This document shows, in pieces, positions 13,501 through 25,500 of a DNA stretch of 40,439 nt (positions are counted from its first letter, which is position 1; every line of letters begins with the position of its first letter). The position numbers and the translations under genes were made by a program. The notes below the pieces were generated by a model that did no database searches, had not been told where the DNA came from, and saw only the letters and a list, made by a program, of their open reading frames with translations. Origin of the DNA: Plakobranchus ocellatus (taxonomy: Eukaryota > Mollusca > Gastropoda > Plakobranchidae); the NCBI GenBank assembly GCA_019648995.1, contig BLXT01005251.1, positions 2,830,326 through 2,870,764 on the forward strand, given 5' to 3'.

Positions 13501-16500
13501 GACATACGGAAAGCAATGACAAACTGAGCGTAGACAAACCAAAGCTGAGTGCAATATGTGTAGCAGTCTTACAACATGAGTCGAGTTGCGGGTTTGCATC
13601 ATTGAGATTAACTCAAGATATTAAAGTAAAGTAGTAAAAATCCCATTGCTCTGTGTACAGAAAGTCATATCATGTTTATAGAAATTTCTCCACATAGAAA
13701 AGTGAATAGTTTTCACCACAACTGGACTCATTTTGTAAGACTGCTACACCTGTTATTTCCTTAAGTCCAGAAAATATTGTTCAAAACTTGGTTTAATTAT
13801 TACTTGTAAGTCCAGTTTTTAAATATGTCTTGCACCTTTAATTTCTGTCATCGTTGACTTCTTTAATGTAACTTTGTAAAAATATCTTTACTTGATACAG
13901 TCAAGCTTGAGATAATGTAGTTTATAAGCCTGAATGCTTTACTTAAATATACATATTTGTATCTGACCTGATAATAGTTAACATTTGCTTGATGTGAGGA
14001 TATTGGTGGTGCCAGAGTGAGCCTCACTGGCCCAAAAATCAGCAGATTTGAATCTACCATCTGTGCCTGGCAGTGTGAGATCACCATGAAAAAAAATGAA
14101 CAGGCTGAATCTTATGTTACATGGCTTAAAATAATTTTAGAATCCTATGTAAATATCTTTGCAATGACCTTTACCCCCACCTCCATCCCACCACTTTCTC
14201 CTTTTCTTTGTTTTTTTTATAATGTTCTCTGTTTGTCTCTGCCACTCTTTAACCCCCTAGCTTGCTGTTGGAAAGCTCAGTCTGGAGCAAACTCCATCTG
14301 TGGGACGCCTGGTCATCTATCGCTGGGCCCAGCAAGCCCTGGATACTCCATTTGACCACCCCCTGCTGCCGGTAATGTGGCAGAGGTTCTTCGCTCTCTA
14401 CCTGGGCAGGCAGATTTTCGATTCCAGGTAGCTTCTATAGATAGACAGATGGGGCAGGGAAACCAAGCTTGGAAAAAGCTAGAGAAGGAAAAGGATACAG
14501 AAAGGTCAAGGGCATGGCTTATTGAGCAGATTATCAGAGGGACTGATGATATCAAAAGAGCAGAGAAATGAAAAAAACGGGCTGCAAAGCAAGAAAAAAT
14601 TGTTTCCTGGAAATAGAAATCATTATCACCGAGTGCCTTGCTTATCAACCTTTGCAGTACTTCCAATCGTTTCTACTTTTGTAGGTGTCATAACTGTCTT
14701 ACTATGGGTACCAGTAATCTTCCTCTGTGCCAGGACTTTACTTATTGAATTCAAAGCATTGCTTCTATTTGGTTCTTTTTAAACTTTTTTTACAGGCCTT
14801 TTATAATGTAATCTAGCCGTTCCCTTTTTTTTTTTTTTTTTTTGCTTATAAACAGATTTACACTTGTTAAATAATATTTGTTATCTTCATGCATTATTTT
14901 AGCAATTGCTTACTTCTGTCCAAATTGCTTCATTTTTTTGTTCAATTATATGATTTGCTGTGATGTTTTTAAATTCTCAAATGTTCATCACACTAGTTCA
15001 TGGTGTTGTTTTGAGACATGTTATTCATATATGTTTGATTTTTTATTTTTTTAAATACAACATGGTTTTATTTTCTTTAGAATATCAAGCATATAATAAG
15101 ATTCATGAATTAGGAGGTTTGATTTTTTTACATAGCCATTCCACAACAAGGTGATCTCAGGCTTTTAGGCCCTCCGCCAGGCCAGGGCGCCGGTAGCAAG
15201 GGCTCAAATTCATGACAGAAGGGTCCCTGCAGATCTCAGGGCGGACTCACTAACCACTGTGCCGTTGACGCCCTAATGAATTAGGAATTTCACAATTGAT
15301 GCTAACCTCTAAAGTGGCATACAGAAATAATTCATGAGATATAGAGCACTCTACCTGAATGCCTTGACAGTGGCCTGTGGTAATGAAGAGACTGTAGAAT
15401 TAAGAATGCATGAGGTTTGTTTTCATTGTGTATTTTAGCATTAACCAAATTGCCCTTTGTCTTGGGATATCTCATCCAAGATGTAAAACTTTTCTTTAGG
15501 TTTATTATCAGAAGAAACATATTGTGAAATTAGCATCAGAATAATAACAATGATGTCCTTTTTTGTTATCCTAAATTCATACTCAGGTGGCTATGGATTT
15601 AGAACTGAATAGTCTCTAACCTCTATACATTTTTTGACTGGAACAGCATGGGTCAAAGAGCCAGCGTTGGAGAACGATTTTTCGAGAGCATGACCTACTC
15701 TGGCATGCTGAGACGGATGCGCAAGAGGCTCTTTGAGACGTCGAGTTTCCACATGAACTTTGACCCACAAACTCGAGAAATCCCAAGGAGGCAAAACTCC
15801 CTCAGTCCTGGTACGCCACCAGTTGCCAGATTAGATGATCAGACATATGAAAATGAGGCATCTGGTGCAGCTGCAGCAACACAGGAAGATTCCCTGGAGT
15901 ACACCAGCTCAAAGGAGTTTCATCAAATGCTGGCACAGTGAGTTTATACATTTTACTTTTTTTTGTTTCAATTTCATTTGTTCCCCTTTTGTCAGATGAA
16001 TGGTTTTTTTTTTGTTTTTTTTGTTTTTTTTTTTTTTGTTATCAGCCAAAACCTTTGTACTGTTTTGAGTTAAGAGCATTCTAAAAATTCAATGCAGTTG
16101 TTTAAAACCTTTATTAGATTTTTTATAGTCCATACTCTCTTCTCTCTCTCAATTTTTTCTTTCATTGCTTAAACTCTGTCTGTCTGTCTCTTTTTCTCTG
16201 TGTTTTCCCCTTTCTCTCTCTCCTCAGCAGGAAATATCAGCAATAAATTATACAAAACTCAGTGAATTTTTTTTTTTTACAAAACTAGTTTACTGGTTAA
16301 ATAAATATTGAAAATGCTTTTCACTAAGAAAAGAAATTGAAACAGTTTAATTCTTTTTCCTTCCCAATGATTGAGATCAGACTGGTCAAGTCTCATAGCA
16401 AAAATTACATTTATGTAAAACTGGTAAACTTTAAAAATTTGATGCAGCATTTTTGCTTTCATCAAAAACAGGAAAAGGATAGTCTGAAACTGTCTTAATT

Positions 16501-19500
16501 TCATTTCAAGATCTTAATTAACCTTTTCAGGACGTTGACCCCCTTTCGGGTTATGAACAAAATGCAACCTTTTGGGATGCAGGTAACTGATTTGGTTACA
16601 AGGGTTAACACCCCTTTAGGACGCTGATCTCTGCTGCAGTTACCTCAGAGTTTCGCATTCTTATATGTGATTTTATACAACTTTTCAAAAAACGCAAAAA
16701 TTAGTGCGTCCATAGGGAATAAAAAGTGTTCATCTATTGCGTATATAGTGAATTTTAATGATCTTGGTGGTGCGTCCTAAAAAGGTTAAGAGAAACCGTA
16801 TCCATTCTGATTGTTCTTTTAAAAAAATACCTCAGACTACTCCAGACTGTTCAACTCAAGTGTAAAAAAAATATTTCGTTTTGCATTTTTAGTAAATTGT
16901 CTAATCCTATTTTTTTTATAAAAAATTATTGTGGATTGTCCTTTTTTAATTTCCTCACATTTAAGCAAAAAAAAAAAATTATTTTCTCTGGTCTATAGTT
17001 TATACCAGACCTACAGTTTGTGGCTGGAGGAGCCAAGACTGCATGATGCAAATCTGTATCTTCCTGCACTGCCTCCACAGTATGAGGCTGTGAGATTGAA
17101 CCAAGTCTTTCAGGGGTTCATGGTGAGTGTAACAGTGAAACAAGGTTCTGAAAGTTTGGGTACCTTTGAATGTTGGGTTTAGTTATTCATAATCATAAGT
17201 TGGATTTTGGTAAGCAGATTTGAAAGTCTTTTTTCTATCGAGAAAATAAAATTTAGAGCAATTCGGTTTAAAGTTGTTAACAGATGGGTGATGTGAGAAA
17301 GCTGTGATACTGTAAGCTTCTTGAAATCGTCTGAGCGTCTGATAGCCAAGGAAGACATGGAAATACATGTTTTGTTTATATCAGACTTAGCAACAATGAT
17401 CTCCGAAAAACAGTGGTACTAAATCAATACTGCACTTTAACATAAGCCTCACTCATGGATAGAAATATTAATGAGCCTTGAGAATACCTTAGCTTAGATT
17501 GAACCTTTACTTTTTAGGGTAAAAGAAAATGAAAAATATGAAATTAGACTTGTGACTCAATTGAGCTAGCTTTTCAGGAAAGAGACAAAATAAGCTGTCA
17601 ACGTAACAATTTAACATTTGATTTGTGGTGCAGGGTCCATGGCTGGAGTTTGTTGACCTAGATGGAATCCAGTACAACTTGAGCTGTCTGGCAGCAGACT
17701 GGCGGAAGCGTCTTACAGGAGCTGCCACTGCCGTCAAGCTTCACAGAAGAGAAACTACTGCAGAACCAGAAAATGGTAAACTGATATGTCTTCTGTGTTT
17801 TTTGTTTTTCATCATATCAGTTGCAACTGAAAGATGGAAAAATTAATGTATGAAAAATTGTGAAGTATGTTTTTAAAAAACTCTATGTGATTCCTGTATT
17901 CAGAATGAGGATAAAGTATTCAGAGACAGACACAATCTTTTTTTTTTAATCCTATGGTATTATCAGGGCCTTTCCAGCAGCTCAGTTGAATTTAATGTAT
18001 AAATTGTTGAATCTTCTTTGAAATCAAATTCATTGTAGCAGTCTCCCAAGTAATTAAATATTTTGTGTATTTGGTTTTGTTGGGTTTTTTTTTTTTTTTT
18101 GCTGAATCTTCTCTCACTGAAATTTCAAAGAGTTGTGTGAAAAACAAAAAACAAAGAAGGAAGGCCTCAATGAACTAATTTTAGGTTACATCAATATGTG
18201 CTCTCTAAGCATTTCTTAAATGCAAACATTGTATATCTTTCATTTCTCTTTGATCTTTTTTATTCAACGAAAGCTACGCAAAGGATCATCCGTCGTCTTG
18301 GCAGATACGACACACCCAAACCTCCACCTCCACTGCAAACCATCCAGAGCCCGGTGACACCAATAAATCCCACCATCCTTCATGATCAGGATGCCCTGGT
18401 TCATCTGATCAGGGCAGATCTGGACATCATCACACGCTTCACCAAGTAAGGAGAAGCAATTTGAGACTGCTATCTTTACTATCTGTTGGTTTAGTCGGGT
18501 GAATTATCCAAGCAAAGGATCCTCAGAGGCAAACAAATTAATCCATGCATGCAAGGAAATATGGAAAGAAAGAAAGGGGAAGGGCAGTGCCAATAAAAAT
18601 CATGGTGTAGGAAAAAAAAGACATTATGATTTTGCTATCAGGTGAAGAAACTATTTAATATGTTAAAAATCACCTCTTTTGTATGGGCTGCTGTTATCAT
18701 TTCACATTTCTCACGTTTGACGGCTGGTCAAAGAAGTATTTCTCATTTTTGTTGCTTCAGGATATTTTCTACTCGACAAGCCCAGCATTGCGCCTTAGAC
18801 AACACGTTTATTGAACTGATACCTCAGCTCTACATGAACGTCGCCAAAACTGTAAGTGGTGTGCCCATATTTGTATCAGTAACCTGATGTAAAGGGTTTT
18901 AGAGTTTTGTTTGTTATTTCTATTCTATTGGCAGTTCATATTTTGCTATCCTTGGCAGCGTTTTCCAGGCTTATTTTATTTTGTTGTTAATCTGGAGATT
19001 TTCATAGTTTTTTAAGGTTTATTGAGGCAGTCAATGGATGATGTCATACTTTCAAATATTTATTTTCTTTTTGTTCCATGTCTTTTAATTCTTATTTTTA
19101 AATTTGGAAAAGAAAGAAGACACTAATACATCTTACTTGGACATACCTTTATGGCCTCAATCAAATTTCTTAAAGTGACCAAGAAATAATAGAAAAATTG
19201 CGAACTTCCAAGTGTAAACTTTGATAGTTGAGGTGGATTATAAAAGTTTTTAAGTCAATGCTGTGATTAATTTAGACTGAACCTTTGTGTTTTGTGTAAT
19301 CCATAGGTAACTTTGACAGCTCCCTGTAAGAGCAAAGTGAATCCACTACACAGGTGCACAAATCCAGCTGTTTTACCAGTGAAGGTGAGTTGAAGTTTAC
19401 AAATGAAATTGTTGCTGTGTACCAGTTAAAACTTGTGTTTTGTCCACATGGTTGCCCAGACACAGATTTACATCAATCACTAAAGAAAAACGTAATATAA

Positions 19501-22500
19501 AATGAGGTGGTTTTTTTTTAAGGTAGGCCTACTTTGACATATGTTTATGATGAAGTTTAATTTTCTAATATTCTTTGCTCTGTGTAGATCTATGAGGCAG
19601 AAATCCAAGAGCAGCCCCGGAGGCAGATGGATGAGAACCGAGTGGAGTACAAGCAGGTGATGATAGAGGCTCTCTTGCCGACTCCACCAAACTTTGTGAT
19701 GGCTGTTGTTCATACGGAAAATGCTATCACGTGAGTTTTGACTCAGGGATTATAAAACCAAAAAGTTGTGTGTTAAACTCAGCAAACTACCATGGCCATA
19801 AAATTTGAAATTTATGTTCAGTTTTTCTTTTTATATATGTTTAAAAATTCATACTGAAACAAAGAATTTTTAAAATTTTTTTTTTATCTGTCCAATCATG
19901 ATTAGTGTTACAGAAATCCCCTCTCGCCATTCTGTTCCTTTATAATCCCCCTATTTCCTCGCCATCCCCCCAATCCCCCTCACACAGAATGCTGATCAAA
20001 CAGAGCCAACAGCAGGACAACAGAAGCAAGTTTAACCCCACAGCGTGTCTGCTGTTCTTTACCATGACAGAGATGGTGTGTGAGGACACCAACTTGTACC
20101 CGCCCAGCAAGCAGTTTTTCACTTCCTGTATAGAGGTTTTAGGACAGGTGGGTATTTTTGTTTCAGACTGTCTGCTTTTATGATTTTAGTGTTTGCTTTT
20201 CCTAAATTTGCTTTTTTTTGCTCTCTGCTTTAGGAATGGGTGGAAGAGTTCAAATGTCTCGTAGCATAATTTTTTTCTTTCTGAATACAGGATTATTTTT
20301 TAACACCAAATGTAAGCAGACTTGTAGCCAATCACCAGATGAAATCAATCATGTGATTAAACGGATCAAATATTGTTTACTATTAATAATCCACTTCATC
20401 AAGTGCTTTATTCTGAATATTCGATTTTTTAAATTTTTTGTTTGAATTTTTGACAGCATTTTGTGAGTCATGACCCTGATCAGGTGAGCAGTGTCCTGCA
20501 GCTCTGTCTGGATCGGCCACATGTGGCAGGACTGGCGTCCCCTCACTTTGTCCCAAACATCTGCTCCAACCGTTGTCTGCTGGACATGTATGGGCAGCTG
20601 GTGCATGTTTTACGTCCAAACACTGTAGATCTGGTTGTTATGTTGCTCTCCAAGGTAGGCAGCTTTGCTATTTTACATTTGCCTTTAATAGTTAGGAGTT
20701 ATATTAAATTTTCAATGATTAAGCCCCTTTATGGATTATTATAGAAAATAGTGTCTCAGAGGACATATAGGATGATAAATCACTATGAAGTATACTATCA
20801 AAAATCAAATGAAGTCCCACTGATTAGCGATGTTTTTTTCTGCAACTTGTGCTACCTTTGCTATTGCCACTGCTGCTGCTACTACTTCCTCCTACATCCA
20901 CCACCAGTGCTGCCTCTTTTACTGCTTTTATTATATCAACAAGTTCCTCTAACTTCATTATGATGTATATTATTATTGATCATCAACAGACAAATGTTCT
21001 TCCCTATATTTTGAAAATGCTTCAAAATGAAACATTTTCAGTTGCAAAGTTCATTGCTGGCTTTTAATGAATCATTTGATCATGGAAGCAAGAAAAAAAT
21101 TCTTCTGGTATGATTTTTTTTTACTTACCAAGCACCGCAAGAAAAAAAGTTCTTTAAAAATCTTTATCTTTAATGTGCTAATCATGGCATTGTGCTAATT
21201 AGAGCCTACCTAAAAATAAATGGTGTCTTTCGTGATAATACCTCATGTACAATTTTACTTAAGTATTAGCTTTAAATAGCTTTTGATATATTCATTGATA
21301 ATTCATTTTTTAAAGTTCTCTTTGCTTTTTCTTTTTTTTTTGTACTTATTCATTAGTTTGATATCGCCAAGTGGTTATCTACTGCCAGGCCAACTGATGG
21401 AGAGCGGAAAAGACTCGTTGAGACTCTGGGCTCAGCTATGATGGCCTGTGGGGCAGAGCTGTCACAAAATATTGGAATGGTGTTTGGGGTAAAATGTTAA
21501 TGTACTGTTTTTTGTTTTTTTTAACAAACCTGTTATCTTTAAACCAATACATGATAACTTAGAAAAAAATTATTGCCTTACATGTATCAATCAAAGGCTG
21601 CTCCAAGTATCTCATTAACCAATTTTTCAATTTTTTTTTTCTTTATTCAAAATTTAGTTATGTGGAAGCACAACACAAAACACACATTTATTTTTTTTTC
21701 ATTTTCAAACTTCAGCTCTTAGACTCTAATAATGTCTGGCCATTTTAAGCATGTCTAGTGTCTAAAGCAAATGGTTGCATTGTGCAAAATATCTTTCTTT
21801 TGCATTGTATGGTTTCGTGAGTTTTTTTTTTCTTCTTTTTTTTTTACTGTTTCTACATCTCTTTGAAAAAGTCTATGAATTTTTTTTATTAAACTTTCAG
21901 ATTTATTTGGTTCATCTCAAAGAAATCCTATCGTCAAATTTCCCAGCAAACTTGTACAGTGTTTTTGACATGATTCTGCAAGGTAATCAATTGCAAGTAG
22001 TTAATTTGTGCATTTCTGTGCAATTTGTTTTTTCATGGGCATGGAAATTTTTAAAAAAGAGGAAACTTTATGACATAATCTTTGCTAAAGTTTAACTGGG
22101 TATACCAATAAAAATGAATCAATCAAAGAATCATTTTTTTCAATTTGTGATTCATAACTTGTGACTAATTTGCACATGTCGAATTACTGACTTTAACTGG
22201 GATAAAGAGCTGAAAGCTCTGCAATATTTTTGCCTGGCATTTTTATCACACCTGTTTTCATTCAATTTTGGCTAGGTTCGGCAAATGAACAGCTGAGCAC
22301 TCAGGTGTGGGAGATCTTTCTCCAGACCTGTTTTTCAGACGTTCTTGTGCTGGAAGCTGCTGCTACTGAGGAAGGAAATACGCAAGACAGTGATGGGTCA
22401 ACAAAGGTCAAATGTGTGGATATGAGGCTCTCTACAGCTCAGGTAATGGCCTTCATTATCATGAGAGAACAGTTCTAGGTAGCCACAATGTCATCTCATC

Positions 22501-25500
22501 ATCATGGTATCTTTTTGACTTTACCTAATTGTAATTTTATATCACTTTTATCTGTCGCTCTGCCATTCCTTGATTTATCACTGTGCCATTCTCCTTCATA
22601 GAATTTATATCACTGCATTTTTTTTTTGCTCATTCCTTGTTGTAAAACATACATGTATATCATTGTGTCATGTGTCCCTATACCATTCATTCCTTTCATG
22701 AGATTTTTCATTGTGCCATTCCTTATCACAAGATTTGTTATTGTGTATTTCCTCATCGTCAGATTTGTCCCTGTGCCTTCCTCATTATAGAATTTGTGTC
22801 ACTGATTCATTTCTTTTATTGTAATATACATGTATATTATATTGTTATCTGATGGTATATAATTTTTTCCGCAAGATTTGTCACTGTGCCATTCCTCATC
22901 ATCAGATTTATTATTGTGTCTTTACTCATCGTGATATTTCCTGTGTTAACTATAAAACGTGAAAGAAAGGGGTCCCACAAAATTGAGCTGTTAGTGACTT
23001 CAAACTTGCTTTGTCTGGTATTTCAAGGCAACCACTGTGATGCTGGGTTACATTTTAACGAAAATTGCATGCACGTAAACAGCATCCTCCTCTTCATTTG
23101 TGTTCATTTATTGGATGTGCCAAACAAAACTTAATTGTATATAGAATCAATGTGGTTATGCAGTCATAGAAAGTATTGATTGCTCAACCCACCATATTTA
23201 TTATTGTTTTTGTTTGTTTTCTAGGTGAAAGAGCTTCTAGACTGGCTCAGCTCTTACTTTATGCATGTTCGTATGTCGGACAAACACGCAACAAACTTTG
23301 GACTTATGGTAAAGTGGAGCCGTTATGTGTCCTATATCAGTTTTCTCATACGTTCACTGATACGAGGCTATGTTGCGAAAGTAATAACTGGATCAGGAGA
23401 TATGAATCCATATCATGGTAAGGAATGCTTGTTTTTTTTATTACTAAAAACGTTTTCTTTGAGAACTGTGTCAAATCATTTAAAAATTGTCCTGAAATTG
23501 TTTTTTTGCTCTTGTGACTTCACATGAATTGAAAGTGATTATCTTTGATCACAAAGTAGGTTTTGGAATAATGGTTAAGAACGAGATAATGAGTGAATCA
23601 CAAGAACATAATATGTAGTATGTTGTTGCTTCCATAGCATCATCAGTCATAACGTCTGCTTCATGATTCTAAACCAAAAAACCAACTTTTTTCCCATGTT
23701 ACAGCTATCAATTTTTGTTTTGAAATTGTGTTTTTTTGTTCAGCTACTGTCAGGGCTGATGATCAAGCACAAATGACAGTTATTAAAAGACACCTTATTG
23801 AATTTAACGTTTTAAATATCAATACAGTTATGGAACTTTTATGGCAACCTTTGGTGGGAGTTTTTTCCCCTTGGATCCAGCCCATAGCCACTTCATCAGA
23901 CATAATTGTCTACCCTTGGTTGGAGGCTGACGACACACTAGCTATTGTCATTGTACAAGCTTTCAAGGAGGCTGTGCTCTTTGTGTACAATGAGATGAAC
24001 AGTGAGTGGTTGATTTTTGTGCATTTTTAAAGTGTTTCCACTTATTTCTATGTTAAACTTTTGCACCCTTGGGACATTGGTGCAAATTTGAACCTGAAAT
24101 TTACAATTTCAGCAGATTTGATATTTTGCTCATCATGATTGATCCATACAGAACTAACTGGTTGCATGATTACACAGAAAAAAAGTTAGGTTTAAATAAA
24201 TTAAGTTCACAAAGATTTACACAGTGTAACCTTATGACACTGTTGAACCTAATGTGATTCCTGTAAAAAAAAAAAAAAGATTCTATCATCAAAATGTTTC
24301 AATAAACAATTTAAAAAAAACTGAAGTTGTGGTATTCAAAATCACTGGAAGCAGAATAGAAACATAGCTGTGTCATTATAATGGGCAGTCGGCACAAACA
24401 ATAACGTTACAAAGAGCTGAGAAATGAAAGTGTTGTAGGGTGGTGAAACATTTTGAGAGGAAGAACTGTGTGGTGTCGTAAAGAAGACGTTTTGCACCAA
24501 GTGAACTCACAATCTTGTGAAATGATACAAATCCAGATCAATTTTCTCCAAACAGTAGGGAGAGATTATCTATGTGTATGGGGAAAACAATATCCGAACC
24601 ATATGGGTATATTTAACCCACAAAGCAATGACAGTGCAGCAAAAATGTCTTAGTTTATGGGGGCAATAAACATGAAGAAAAAAAGCATGAAGTTCAAGCC
24701 TTGTTCCTTTTTCTTTTCTTTTGCTTCTAAGCTGTGAATTGAACAACTCTTACATTAAGAGAAGCGTTAAATTTTTACAATTTTTTCGTTTTGTGGTTTG
24801 TTTTTTTTTTGTGTGTCTTTCATCCTTGAGATGGGACTAAAACTGCATAGCTTTCAGTATACATTTCCAGCCTATTAATCTACATCTCTGCTTATGTCCT
24901 TAATCTTTACCTCACAGAATCCTGGGCTGGCAGTGGTAGTGGAGTTCTTGCCCTTCTTCTCATGTATTACCTCACATGTTTGTCGACCAAGTCCACACCA
25001 GACAATGTGGCAAATGTTTTGACTTCGGAGCTAGGACGTCTGCCATGGCAATATCTTAGACCAGACATACAGCTCCTAGAAACCATGACTCAGGTATCCT
25101 GTTCTGGCTCAGCATTTTTCACAGCATTCCACGTAATGGCAGGCACACAAAGAGTAACAAATCTCTGCCATTATTGTTAACTTCATTTTTGCCTCACAGC
25201 CTAGAAAATCATAAGCAATAATCAACAGACTGTCTTCCTTAAACTTGGCTCTCAAATAAGGGTTGGATTGTAGTATTCAAATCTATAGTTATTAAGAAGC
25301 TCTTTTGAGCAATATGAAGTGACAAAAGAGAGTATTGGATGAAATTTTAAATAGACAAAGAGACACAAAAATATTTAGAACAACAATTTAATTTCTTCAT
25401 GTTTACTAAAGAGAAATTCTAGAGGTTTTTTGTCTTGGTAATTCTAAACATTTTTTTTTAACCCCACCATATGTTATGAGTTATATGTATTTCTAGTTTT

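Noticed and set aside
14313-14666. 117-codon minus-strand frame
   Set aside because: It is the antisense shadow of EPG5 exon 12 and extends into intron.
15185-15273. tRNA gene
   Set aside because: The acceptor-like stem pairs, but the T-arm is displaced and the anticodon loop lacks the normal U33 context. The flanking target duplication makes it a SINE head.
20751-21067. Leu/Pro-rich and Cys/Tyr-rich frames after exon 21
   Set aside because: Low-complexity CTG/CTA/TCC sequence in an intron; the EPG5 frame continues at 21357.
22670-23134. Cys/His/Ile-rich frames resembling a small zinc-binding protein
   Set aside because: Produced by the roughly 30-bp minisatellite unit, with no splice support.
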